Part shown: one piece after another, positions 36,199 through 43,735 of the stretch | How the letters are laid out: each line of letters opens with the position of its first letter | How positions within the stretch are numbered: the first letter of the stretch is position 1 | Assembly: GCF_029543125.1 (NCBI RefSeq) | Contig: NZ_JARQWW010000005.1 | Coordinates: forward strand, 310,001 to 374,000 | From: Caulobacter segnis | GTDB taxonomy: Bacteria > Pseudomonadota > Alphaproteobacteria > Caulobacterales > Caulobacteraceae | DNA length: 64,000 nucleotides | Direction of reading: 5' to 3' | Made by a program: the position numbers and the translations under genes | The notes under the pieces: generated by a model | Told to the model about the DNA's origin: nothing | Databases searched by the model: none | What the model saw: only the letters and a program-made list of their open reading frames with translations

Positions 36199-36480
36199 TC
36201 AGGCGTTTCCTTTTTTGATGACTCGGCTTGCCCGTGCGCCGTGCTCATAGCGGGAAGGCCCGCCTGAAACCACGATTTCGACCAGGATGTCCCCGCCGGA
36301 TTCCTGAGCCCAGATATAGCTGCGCTCCACCTCCACATAGCGCCCGCCCGGCGCGACGCCCTCGAAGGTGTCGCCCCATGGGGTCACCTTGGACAGCTCG
36401 CGCCAGGACAGGGTGGAGGCCCGCGACAGCTCGTCGTCGGCCATGGCCTGGAGGGCGGGATCGTGGATGGGGTCGGTCAC
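36199..36480 (-). CDS. Small hypothetical protein upstream of FAH
   Basis: The likely start is GTG at 36480 (VTDPIHDPALQAMADDE), giving 93 residues. The frame opens earlier but without conserved sequence, and no strong ribosome site decides it. Visible segments are TLSWRELSKVTPWGDTFEGVAPGGRYVEVERSY-type, suggesting a small beta domain, and a C-terminus rich in basic residues. No family is recognised. Its stop lies one base before the GTG of the FAH gene, so it is the first gene of the same operon. Confidence 0.55.
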   Translation of the reverse strand: MTDPIHDPALQAMADDELSRASTLSWRELSKVTPWGDTFEGVAPGGRYVEVERSYIWAQESGGDILVEIVVSGGPSRYEHGARASRVIKKGNA

Positions 36481-36602
36481 TGCGGCCGCGCTTGGGCGCT
36501 GAGTCTTGTCATATGGGCATCTAGAGCCGGTCGACGCGGGGAGACAAGCGCCGGACGCCCTGCTAGCTAGAAGGCTGTTCACCCCTGTTCGACGGAATCT
36601 AG

Positions 36603-37202
36603 ATGCTTCGCCGCCTGTACGACTGGGTCATGGGCTTGGCGGCCTCGCGCCGCGCGCCCGCCAGCCTGTTCGCCGTCTCCTTCGCCGAAAGCTCGTTCTT
36701 CCCGATTCCGCCGGACGTGATGCTGGCCCCCATGGTTCTGGCCAAGCCGGAGCGCGCCTGGTTCTACGCCGGCGTCTGCACCGGCGCGTCGGTGCTGGGC
36801 GGCATGGCCGGCTATCTGATCGGCTTCTTCCTGCAAGACTTCGGCCGCTGGATGCTGACCCTGACCGGCCACGCGTCGGGGCTGGAGGAGTATCAGTGCT
36901 GGTACGCCCAGTGGGGCGTATGGCTGATCCTGATCAAGGGTCTGACGCCGGTGCCCTACAAGCTGGTGACCATCGCCTCGGGTCTGGCGCAGTTCAGCCT
37001 GCCGGTGTTCATCGCCGCCTCGGTCGTCACGCGCGGTGCGCGGTTCTTCATGGTCGCCGCCGTGGTCAAGAAATTCGGCCCGGCCATGCTGCCGGTGATC
37101 GAGAAGCGCCTGGGCCTGTTCGCGATCCTGTTCATCGTGCTGCTGCTGGGCGGGTTCGCCATCGGCCACTTCATCGGCGGAGAGGCGCCGGCCGCATGCT
37201 GA
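36603..37202 (+). CDS. YqaA/DedA-like membrane protein
   Basis: This 199-residue integral membrane protein of the SNARE-associated/VTT (DedA-like) superfamily, YqaA branch, has the family sequence SFAESSFFPIPPDVMLAPMVLAKPERAW with reentrant-loop prolines. GVWLILIKGLTPVPYKLVTIASGLAQF and three to four further membrane segments follow. VTT proteins are implicated in lipid scrambling or transport. The gene's stop overlaps the dsbB-like start (ATGCTGA), and coq7 follows with another overlap. Confidence 0.88.
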   Translation: MLRRLYDWVMGLAASRRAPASLFAVSFAESSFFPIPPDVMLAPMVLAKPERAWFYAGVCTGASVLGGMAGYLIGFFLQDFGRWMLTLTGHASGLEEYQCWYAQWGVWLILIKGLTPVPYKLVTIASGLAQFSLPVFIAASVVTRGARFFMVAAVVKKFGPAMLPVIEKRLGLFAILFIVLLLGGFAIGHFIGGEAPAAC

Positions 37203-37720
37203 ACCGCCTGATCACCTATTGCCTAAAGAACTGGCCGCTGGTGGCGCTGCTGACCTCGGCGGCGATGCTGGCGACGGCGCACGGGTTCGAGCGCATCGGC
37301 GGCTATGCGCCCTGCTATCTCTGCCTGAAGCAGCGCGAGGTGTACTGGGCCGCCATGGCGATCTCCGCTGCGGCTCTGGTCGTGACGCGGGTGAAGCCGA
37401 GCGCGAAGGCCGCGACCGCCTTCAACTTCCTGCTGGCGGCCGTGTTCCTGTTCGGCGCCGGCCTCGCCGCCTATCACGCCGGCGCGGAATGGAAGTGGTG
37501 GCCCGGCCCCAGCGTCTGCGGCGGCGGCGCGGGCGCAGGCGCGCTTCAGGCCAGCGACCTGACCGCCCTGATGAACGGCACGGCTAAGATCCGCCCGCCG
37601 GCCTGCGATACGGCGGCCTGGGTGTTCCTCGGCCTGTCCATGGCCGGCTGGAACGTGCTTATCTCGCTGAAGCTGGCCGGCTGGTCCCTGGCCTCAGCCC
37701 TGGAAGGCCGCAAGGCATGA
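37196..37720 (+). CDS. dsbB: Disulfide bond formation protein B (DsbB family)
   Basis: This 174-residue inner membrane protein has four membrane segments. The active-site pair is C-Y-L-C in GGYAPCYLCLKQREVYW at about residue 42, and a second periplasmic pair is carried by PSVCGGG and RPPACDTA. DsbB passes electrons from DsbA to ubiquinone, re-oxidising periplasmic thiols. It overlaps both neighbours (YqaA upstream by 7 bp, coq7 downstream by 4 bp). The tie to coq7 is sensible because DsbB reduces ubiquinone. Confidence 0.9.
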   Translation: MLNRLITYCLKNWPLVALLTSAAMLATAHGFERIGGYAPCYLCLKQREVYWAAMAISAAALVVTRVKPSAKAATAFNFLLAAVFLFGAGLAAYHAGAEWKWWPGPSVCGGGAGAGALQASDLTALMNGTAKIRPPACDTAAWVFLGLSMAGWNVLISLKLAGWSLASALEGRKA

Positions 37721-38283
37721 GCAGCGAACGCCCCATCCCCCTCCGCCCCGGCCTTGGCGCCACGCGCACCCGGCTGGCTGAAATCCTCCGCGTCGATCAC
37801 GCCGGCGAACTGGCGGCGGTGCAGATCTATCGCGGCCAGCAGGCCGTGCTGAAGGGCGCCAAGGGCCGCGGGCGCATCGCCGGCCAACTGGCGGAGATGG
37901 AGCAGCACGAGGCGGAGCACCTGGCCCGCTTCGACGAACTGCTCACCGAGCACCAGGTCCGCCCCACCCTGCTGACGCCGTTCTGGCGCGCGGCGGCCTT
38001 CGCCCTGGGCGCCGGCACGGCCCTGATGGGCGACAAGGCGGCACACGCCTGCACCGAGGCTGTCGAGACGGTGATCGAGGGCCACTACGCCGCCCAGATC
38101 GCCGAGCTGAAGGAGCGCGATCCGGAACTGGCCGCCGAGCTGACCAAGTTCCGCGACGACGAGCTGATGCACCGCGACCACGCCATCGAGGAAGGCGCCA
38201 AGGAGGCTCCCGGCTATCCGGTGCTTTCGGCGGTGATCAAGGCCGGCTGCAAGGCCGCCATCAAGGTCGCCGAGAAAATCTGA
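37717..38283 (+). CDS. coq7: COQ7 family demethoxyubiquinone hydroxylase
   Basis: This 188-residue di-iron enzyme hydroxylates the ubiquinone precursor ring. Ferritin-like iron ligands are visible in two repeats: DHAGELAAVQIYRGQ, MEQHEAEHLARF, then EAVETVIEGHYAAQI and RDDELMHRDHAIEEGAKEAP. The hydrophobic AAAFALGAGTALMGDKAA helix sits on the membrane. The start overlaps the dsbB-like stop (ATGA). Length is normal for alphaproteobacterial COQ7. Confidence 0.93.
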   Translation: MSSERPIPLRPGLGATRTRLAEILRVDHAGELAAVQIYRGQQAVLKGAKGRGRIAGQLAEMEQHEAEHLARFDELLTEHQVRPTLLTPFWRAAAFALGAGTALMGDKAAHACTEAVETVIEGHYAAQIAELKERDPELAAELTKFRDDELMHRDHAIEEGAKEAPGYPVLSAVIKAGCKAAIKVAEKI

Positions 38284-38300
38284 GGCCTATTCCGGCGGCC

Positions 38301-39236
38301 TTATTCCGGCGGCAGGTCGATGACCGCGCCGCGCGCCTTCAGCCGATCCAGCACGCCGTTACGGCGCAGCAGGTATTGCAGGTCGATCACCGCGATGGTG
38401 CGGCCGGGCTTGGCCAGCGCCCTTTCGATATCCGACACCGCCTCGGCCGTGCCACGCTCCAGCAGCACGCCGAAGGTGGGGACCTGCTGAAGGCAGGCGT
38501 CGAGCACCGCCGGCGCCGCGCGCCCGCGCACCCCGGCCAGGTCCCCGCGCGCCCAGGCCCGGGCGGCCTCGGGGGCGTTGGCCGCCTCGTGGTCGATCTC
38601 GTCCAGCGCCGCGGTCAGGCAGGCGACATGCGTCTGGGCTGGCAGGTTGGCGGCGGCCTTCATCAGGGACGAGGCCTTGAAGTCCTCGATCGGCTTGGCG
38701 TCCACGCCCGCCGCCTTGGCGCGCCGCGCCAGGGTGCTGCCCGGCTTGGCGGAGGACAGACCACCCTGCTCGCGGAAATCCTCCAGCATCATGAAGCCGG
38801 CCACGCCGGGCTTCCAGCTGTCGTATTTCTTGGGATCCCTGCCGATGGAGGCGGCGGTCCGCTCCAGCCGGGCGCGCAGTTCCGGCGTCAGGCTGGCGCG
38901 CATGTTGCGGGTCTTCAGCGACGGATAGCGCAGCAGCAGGCGCGCGGCCTCCAGCGGCGAGGCGCTGGCCTTGGGGGGCAGCAGCACCAGCCGGGCGTCC
39001 TTCATGGCGCGATCCAGGCGCGGCGAGAACCATTCAAGGCTGTGCGGCAGAGGCGTCAAACCGCCCAGGATCACCACCTCGGACTCGCCGCGCCGCGCAC
39101 GCCACAGCGCGGGTCCGGGCGGCCGGGCGACGACTTCCAATTCCTGAACCACGGCGCTCTCGCCGTCGGGCGGAGCCATCTCCTGCGCGTGCGCGGCGCT
39201 GGACAGACCCAGCGCCGCCACGACGGCGAGGATCAG
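38301..39236 (-). CDS. TraB/GumN family secreted protein (start uncertain, possibly CTG)
   Basis: The protein has a signal-like N-terminus (ILAVVAALGLSSAAHAQ) and then a TraB/GumN domain: LWRARRGESEVVILGGLTPLPHSLEWF, the LERTAASIGRDPKKY region, and a C-terminal GRTIAVIDLQYLLRRNGVLDRLKARG close to the GumN tail. No ATG, GTG or TTG lies at a sensible place. The frame upstream is only the antisense-like shadow of the preceding gene. The best candidate is CTG at 39236, which overlaps the TGA of the upstream gene (CTGA). A GTG seven codons further in would cut the signal. Function of GumN-type proteins is unclear. Confidence 0.75.
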   Translation of the reverse strand: MILAVVAALGLSSAAHAQEMAPPDGESAVVQELEVVARPPGPALWRARRGESEVVILGGLTPLPHSLEWFSPRLDRAMKDARLVLLPPKASASPLEAARLLLRYPSLKTRNMRASLTPELRARLERTAASIGRDPKKYDSWKPGVAGFMMLEDFREQGGLSSAKPGSTLARRAKAAGVDAKPIEDFKASSLMKAAANLPAQTHVACLTAALDEIDHEAANAPEAARAWARGDLAGVRGRAAPAVLDACLQQVPTFGVLLERGTAEAVSDIERALAKPGRTIAVIDLQYLLRRNGVLDRLKARGAVIDLPPE

Positions 39237-39559
39237 TCGGCGCGGACCTCGCCCTTGTTCATCGCGGGCATGTGTTCGTCGACCATGTCGGCCTTCTCGG
39301 CCCGGCGCACCGCACCGGCCACATTCAGGCGCGTGAAGACGTGGGTGGCGCCGAAGGCGGACTTGGCCTCTTCCCATCGGTCACGGTGCCCCTTGTACAG
39401 ATTCTCGGTCTCGCCGGCGTAGACCACCGTCACATGGGCGCCGGCCAGACGGACGTAAAGGTAGTTGCCGCCCATGGGCGAAACCCGGTCCTCCTCCAGC
39501 GGCATGTAGCGGTAAACGGCGCCGGACTTTCCGGTGAAATCGAGCTGGCGGGTCGCCAT
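39233..39559 (-). CDS. Small GIY-YIG-like protein
   Basis: Starting at ATG 39559 (GGGAGGG upstream), the 108-residue protein shows the GIY-YIG nuclease layout: N-Y-L-Y-V, then T-V-V-Y-A-G-E-T-E-N-L about ten residues later. An Arg follows in GHRDRWEEA, a Glu in RRAEKADMVDEH and a closing P-A-M-N. These match the Tyr, Tyr, Arg, Glu and Asn positions of the fold. Whether it cuts DNA is not known. The downstream TraB/GumN gene overlaps its stop. The family call is mine from motif spacing. Confidence 0.6.
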   Translation of the reverse strand: MATRQLDFTGKSGAVYRYMPLEEDRVSPMGGNYLYVRLAGAHVTVVYAGETENLYKGHRDRWEEAKSAFGATHVFTRLNVAGAVRRAEKADMVDEHMPAMNKGEVRAD

Positions 39560-39764
39560 GGGCCCTCCCTGTAACTGAACTGGACTCAAGGGGAGGACCG
39601 AAGCACCCCCGGGCGCATATCTGCGCCCGAAGTTGACCAAAGCGAGGCAGCTTGACCGTTGCCCACAGCCTCTTGCTTTTCATGTTCAGTAATTGCTATA
39701 CACGACCTCAGAGATCATTGTTCTGCGTTGAGGGGCGCGGAAACGGATAGTCGCGAGAGTAAAC

Positions 39765-41174
39765 ATGTCCACGTACAGCACGCTCGATTCCATCTACCGC
39801 AACCTGCACCGCATCCCCGCCGACAAGCCCCTGTCCACGGACGCCGCCGCCCAGCTGAAGATGATGGCGGACGGGATCGACGCCTCCAACGCCGGCCAGG
39901 TCGGCACGGGTTGGAACTTCAAGGGCGCCATGGCCTGGATCCTGGACTCGGTGAACGCCACCTCGGCGGTGGCCATCGCCACCTACGGCTTCCTGACCGA
40001 CACCTCGTTGACCGGCGGCGGGCTCGACTACCTCGTCTCGGCCCACGGCTCGAACCCGAACAACCTGAACTCCGCCTACTACAAGGGCTTCAGCCTCGAG
40101 AACCGCTACATCAACTTCGCGGTCAACATCGCCAAGGAGCCGGGAAGCCAAGCCAAATTCCTGACCGACTACGCTCCCCTCACCCTGGCCGAAACCCTGA
40201 AGAAGGCCTACGGCCAGATTTTCGGCGCCAGCAAGACCGACGCCGAGTTCTCGGCCATGCTGACGCCTGAGCGCGCGGCCTATTTCGCCTCCTATGGCGG
40301 CGACGGCGCCAACGGCGTCGGGACCAAGGCGGCCCTGATCGGCTGGCTGCTGGCCGAGGCGGTGAAGGCCGACGCCGGCCCCTATGCCCTGGCGGTCAAG
40401 AACATGCTGCTCGACATCGCCGACGACGGCTCGACGCACGCCTCCAACCGCTTCCTGGCGAGCTGGGGCCCCGGAGGCGACTACGCCCAGGGCGGCGCCT
40501 CCGCGCCCGGCCTGCCCGGCGAGAAGGTTGTGATCCAGAGCAACTGGAACGTCGACGTGACCAAGCCGTCGCCCACCTCCAACGTCCACGCCGTGGCCAC
40601 CGAGGGGGACGACGTGATCGTCAGCACCACGGGCCTGGAGCTGGGCGCCAGCATCCATACCCGCGGCGGCAACGACACCATCACCATCAGCGGCGGCCTG
40701 ACGCGCGGCGACATCGACTCCGGCTCGGGCAACGACGTCATCGTGGTCAGCGGCGCCGACGGCCAGATCACCACCGGAACCGGCCACGACTGGGTCCAGA
40801 TCACCGGCTTCGGCCCGCTGCATAATCACGGCATCGTGCCGGACATCATCCCGACCGCGATCATCACTGATTTCGAACAGGGCAAGGACTATGTCGGCTT
40901 CAACGCCGAGCTGGGTGCGGGCGCGAAGCTCGACATCCAGACCGCCTATCTGTGGCGCGCCGGGGCGACGCTGCAGGACGCCCTGACCGTGGTCGCGGGC
41001 ATGACAGCGGCGGGCAAGAACAGCGTGTTCGAGTGGAACGGAAACACCTACGTCTTCCACCAGAACGGCAAGGCCGAGCTCGAACTGGAGGACGGCCTGG
41101 TCATGCTGGCCGGCGTCACCGGCCTGTCGGTCGCCAACGGCCCGCAGATGGCCGGCGACATCCACTTTGGTTGA
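39765..41174 (+). CDS. Compact RsaA/RTX-type surface protein, probable type I secretion substrate
   Basis: This 469-residue protein has no Sec signal. Its N-terminal about 220 residues resemble, from memory, the N-terminal domain of the Caulobacter S-layer protein RsaA, which anchors to lipopolysaccharide. Compare SAVAIATYGFLTD, GGGLDYLVSA, NNLNSAYYKGF and SLENRYINFAVNIA. The middle (about 280-350) has a short set of RTX-like calcium-binding turns (RGGNDTITISGG; GSGNDVIVVSGADG). The C-terminus (FEWNGNTYVFHQNG, LVMLAGVTGLSVAN) resembles RTX type I secretion signals. At less than half RsaA's length it lacks the large lattice region. A strong terminator follows. Confidence 0.75.
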   Translation: MSTYSTLDSIYRNLHRIPADKPLSTDAAAQLKMMADGIDASNAGQVGTGWNFKGAMAWILDSVNATSAVAIATYGFLTDTSLTGGGLDYLVSAHGSNPNNLNSAYYKGFSLENRYINFAVNIAKEPGSQAKFLTDYAPLTLAETLKKAYGQIFGASKTDAEFSAMLTPERAAYFASYGGDGANGVGTKAALIGWLLAEAVKADAGPYALAVKNMLLDIADDGSTHASNRFLASWGPGGDYAQGGASAPGLPGEKVVIQSNWNVDVTKPSPTSNVHAVATEGDDVIVSTTGLELGASIHTRGGNDTITISGGLTRGDIDSGSGNDVIVVSGADGQITTGTGHDWVQITGFGPLHNHGIVPDIIPTAIITDFEQGKDYVGFNAELGAGAKLDIQTAYLWRAGATLQDALTVVAGMTAAGKNSVFEWNGNTYVFHQNGKAELELEDGLVMLAGVTGLSVANGPQMAGDIHFG

Positions 41175-41199
41175 CGCAGACGTCATTCAAAAACAAGAA

Positions 41200-41228
41200 G
41201 GGCCGCGGAGTGATCCGCGGCCCTTTCC
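41200..41228 (+). terminator. Rho-independent terminator after RsaA-like gene
   Basis: GGGCCGCGGA and TCCGCGGCCC form a perfect 10-bp stem with a GTGA loop (41200-41223), followed by TTTCCTTTG. It lies 26 bp after the stop codon and four bases before the end of the convergent HNH gene. Confidence 0.9.
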
Positions 41229-41232
41229 TTTG

Positions 41233-41793
41233 TCAGGCCTCCAGCTCGATGTCCCAGTAGAGGTAGTCGAGCCAGCTTTCGTGCAGGTGGTTGGGCGGGA
41301 AGCGCCGTCCCCGGTCCTGCAGCTCATGCATGTTGGGCCGTCGCGGCGTGTAGTGCGGCTGCATCCCCGCTTCCTTCGGCGTGCGGCCGCCCTTGCTGAG
41401 ATTGCAGGGCGCGCAGGCGGTGACGATGTTCTCCCAGGTCGTGCGGCCGCCACGCGAGCGCGGGATGACGTGATCGAACGTCAACTCGTCGGTGGAGGTG
41501 CAGTACTGGCAGGAGAAGCTGTCGCGCAGGAAGAGGTTGAAGCGCGTGAAGGCCGGGGGGCGGTCCTGGGCCACATACTGCTTCAGCGCCACGACGCTGG
41601 GCAGCTTCATCTCGAAGGATGGGGAGTGGACCACATGGTCGTAGGTCGAGACCACGTCGACCCGATCAAGGAACACCGCCTTGATCACCTCCTGCCACGG
41701 CCAGAGCGACAGGGGATAATAGCTGAGCGGTCTGAAGTCCGCGTTCAGCACGAGGGCGGGTGCGCCTGATGGGGGCCGGGTGAGCACCTGCAT
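41233..41793 (-). CDS. HNH endonuclease family protein
   Basis: This 186-residue protein has an N-terminal segment typical of the group (ALVLNADFRPLSYYPLSLWPWQEVIKAVFLDRVDVV) and a treble-clef HNH domain: C-Q-Y-C at about residue 95, ELTFDHVIPRSRGGRTTWENIV with the catalytic His, and a closing C-A-P-C-N. This type is conserved as a single chromosomal gene in alphaproteobacteria and is not obviously linked to defence or mobile elements here. The substrate is unknown. Confidence 0.9.
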   Translation of the reverse strand: MQVLTRPPSGAPALVLNADFRPLSYYPLSLWPWQEVIKAVFLDRVDVVSTYDHVVHSPSFEMKLPSVVALKQYVAQDRPPAFTRFNLFLRDSFSCQYCTSTDELTFDHVIPRSRGGRTTWENIVTACAPCNLSKGGRTPKEAGMQPHYTPRRPNMHELQDRGRRFPPNHLHESWLDYLYWDIELEA

Positions 41794-41957
41794 CAGACCC
41801 TCCGCCGAAGAGGGATGTACGCCACAGGACTGAAGACAGGTCTCCTTCCTACGCGCTCTCAGAGAATCACGCCGACTCCCCGATTACCCGTGAAGGATAT
41901 GCCTTTTTCGGCGACAGGCGAGTGACCGACGCCTGCCGCCCCCTCTTTTCGAGCCTT

Positions 41958-42059
41958 TTAGGCGCCGATCGCCGCGACGGCGCCGGCCATCAGCAGGCCG
42001 AGAGCGAGAAGATAGACCGCACCCGTACGGTCGAAAGCACGTTCGAAAGCGTTGAGCAT
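41958..42059 (-). CDS. 33-residue single-span membrane peptide
   Basis: The ATG at 42059 is preceded by GGAG eight bases upstream. The product has an amphipathic start (MLNAFERAFDRTG) and one membrane span (AVYLLALGLLMAGAVAAIGA). A promoter-like pair (TTGACA and TATCTA, 16 bp apart) lies about 90 bp upstream on the same strand, with a 20-bp hairpin in the presumed leader. These signals support a real gene. No family is recognised. The surrounding 41794-41957 stretch holds no other gene. A longer open frame in the same register (to 42227) crosses the promoter and is less likely. Confidence 0.55.
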   Translation of the reverse strand: MLNAFERAFDRTGAVYLLALGLLMAGAVAAIGA

Positions 42060-42107
42060 GACACACACTCCAAAGTTCGAGCCCACCTTGTGAGCCCCTG
42101 TTATTGG

Positions 42108-42127
42108 CGCCTCGACGTTTCGAGGCG
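42108..42127 (-). promoter_or_regulatory. Hairpin in presumed leader of the 33-residue peptide gene
   Basis: CGCCTCGA and TCGAGGCG form a perfect 8-bp stem around four bases, between the promoter-like pair and the peptide ATG. It could be an operator for the divergent TetR gene or an RNA stem in the leader. Confidence 0.45.
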
Positions 42128-42148
42128 TCGCCCCATCTGGACGATGCT

Positions 42149-42176
42149 TAGATAGCGCAAATCTGAACGTTGTCAA
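42149..42176 (-). promoter_or_regulatory. Sigma-70-like promoter for the small peptide gene
   Basis: Read on the minus strand, TTGACA (42176-42171) is followed after 16 bases by TATCTA (42154-42149). This is a close match to the housekeeping consensus and is unusual in such GC-rich DNA. It lies in the divergent gap between the small peptide and the TetR gene. Confidence 0.6.
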
Positions 42177-42219
42177 GATGAACTTTACGCCGTCCGGATC
42201 AGCCACTAGAGTAGTGACG

Positions 42220-42849
42220 ATGAACAAGCCCGCCCCCGTCGAAAGCCGCCCCTATCACCATGGGGATCTGCGACGCGCCCTGATCGAGGCGGCGCGCCGG
42301 ATTCTGGAGGCTGACGGCCCGGCGGCCCTGTCGCTGCGCGGCGTGGCGCGGGAGGCCGGGGTCAGCCCGGCGGCGCCCTATCACCACTTCAAGGACAAGG
42401 GCGAACTGCTCGACGCTGTGGCGCATGAGGGTTTCGAGGCCCTGGCCGAGGCCCTAAAGGAAGCCAAGCGGGACGCGGAGACCCCTAAAGACGCCATGGC
42501 CGCCCTGGGCGTGGCCTATGTCCGCTTCTCTCGCGAAAATCCGGCGCTCTATCGCGTGATGTCCGACTGCTCGCGCGACAAGGACGCGATGCCGGACCAC
42601 CTGCACGAGAACGAGGACAGCGCCTACTGCACCGTCCGCAACACCCTGGTCGAGGCCGGACTGGAAGGCGTCACGCCGCTGGACCTGGAGCTGGCGACCA
42701 TCGCCGCCTGGTGCGCGGCCCACGGCCTGGCGGAGATGAGCGGCTTCCGCCAGTTCGAGACCCTGAAGAAGGAGCTCGGCGGCGAGGAGGCCTTCCTGCG
42801 CGGCGTGCTCGAACACTTGGGCATGTTCGCCAAGGTGATGAAGGACTAG
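42220..42849 (+). CDS. TetR/AcrR-family transcriptional regulator
   Basis: I chose the ATG at 42220 because the next residues lead straight into the helix-turn-helix: YHHGDLRRALIEAARRILE, then LSLRGVAREAGVSPAAPYHHFKDKGELLDAV. An ATG at 42178 would add 14 unconserved residues. The 209-residue protein has the usual C-terminal ligand-binding helices (VAYVRFSRENPALYRVM; ATIAAWCAAHGLAEM). The inducer is unknown. It is divergent from the small membrane peptide and is followed after 3 bp by gluQ, in the same frame. Confidence 0.9.
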   Translation: MNKPAPVESRPYHHGDLRRALIEAARRILEADGPAALSLRGVAREAGVSPAAPYHHFKDKGELLDAVAHEGFEALAEALKEAKRDAETPKDAMAALGVAYVRFSRENPALYRVMSDCSRDKDAMPDHLHENEDSAYCTVRNTLVEAGLEGVTPLDLELATIAAWCAAHGLAEMSGFRQFETLKKELGGEEAFLRGVLEHLGMFAKVMKD

Positions 42850-42852
42850 ACC

Positions 42853-43704
42853 CTGGCCGGCTTAGTCACCCGGTTCGCCCCCTCTCCCACCGGACGCCTG
42901 CATCGCGGCCACGCCTTCTCCGCCCTGACGGCGTTCGAGGCGGCGCGAAACGCGGGCGGACGTTTCCTGCTGCGCATCGAGGACATCGACAGGGTCCGCT
43001 GCAAGCCGGAGTACGAGACCGCCCTGCTGGAGGACCTGGCCTGGATCGGCCTGTCCTGGGAGCAGCCGGTTCGCCGACAGTCCGATCACATGGACGACTT
43101 CGAGGCGGCGCTGGAGGTCCTGCGGTCCAAGGGCCTGCTCTATCGCTGCTTCAAGACCCGCAAGGAGATCGCCGAGGCCGCCGCCAGCGCTCCGCACGGC
43201 GCGGGCGAAGGCTTCCGCGGCGCACCCCTGCCGGTCGACGAAGAGGCGGCGCTGCTGGCGGCGGGCAAGCCCTTCGCCTGGCGGCTGTCGCTGTCGGCGG
43301 CGAGCGATCTGCTGGGCGGTTTCGAGAGCCTGACCTTCCAGGAGGACGGCGCCGGGCCGAATGGCGAAACCGGCGTCATCCAGGCCGATCCAACCTCCGC
43401 CGGCGACGTGGTGCTGGCGCGCAAGGATGTGGGCGTCGCCTACCACCTGGCCGTGGTCGTCGACGACGCTCTGCAGGGGGTCACCCACATCATACGCGGC
43501 GAGGACCTGTTCGAGGCGGCGCATATCCAGCGGCTGTTGCAGGCCCTGCTCGACCTGCCGACGCCGACCTATCGCCACCACCGCCTGCTGACCGGGCCGG
43601 ACGGCAAGCGCTACGCCAAGCGCGACCTGGCCGAGACCCTGGCGGAACTGCGCGAGCGCGGCGTTCGCCCCGACGATCTGCGCGCCGAACTGGGTTTCGC
43701 TTGA
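42853..43704 (+). CDS. gluQ: Glutamyl-Q tRNA(Asp) synthetase (probable CTG start)
   Basis: The product has the full GluQ catalytic domain: VTRFAPSPTGRLHRGHAFSAL with the HIGH-type motif H-R-G-H, RIEDIDRVRCKPEY, VVVDDALQGVTHIIRGEDLF, and the KMSKS-like GKRYAKRDLAE, with no anticodon-binding domain. The enzyme glutamylates queuosine on tRNA-Asp. No ATG, GTG or TTG exists between the in-frame TetR stop (42847-42849) and the first motif, and the first ATG is at 43090, past the HIGH motif. CTG at 42853 gives a natural N-terminus (283 residues), with AAGGAC seven bases upstream. The zinc-site cysteines of E. coli YadB are mostly missing. Confidence 0.85.
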   Translation: MAGLVTRFAPSPTGRLHRGHAFSALTAFEAARNAGGRFLLRIEDIDRVRCKPEYETALLEDLAWIGLSWEQPVRRQSDHMDDFEAALEVLRSKGLLYRCFKTRKEIAEAAASAPHGAGEGFRGAPLPVDEEAALLAAGKPFAWRLSLSAASDLLGGFESLTFQEDGAGPNGETGVIQADPTSAGDVVLARKDVGVAYHLAVVVDDALQGVTHIIRGEDLFEAAHIQRLLQALLDLPTPTYRHHRLLTGPDGKRYAKRDLAETLAELRERGVRPDDLRAELGFA

Positions 43705-43735
43705 GCTTCACCGAGGAACGGCCTAGCCCAGCGGC

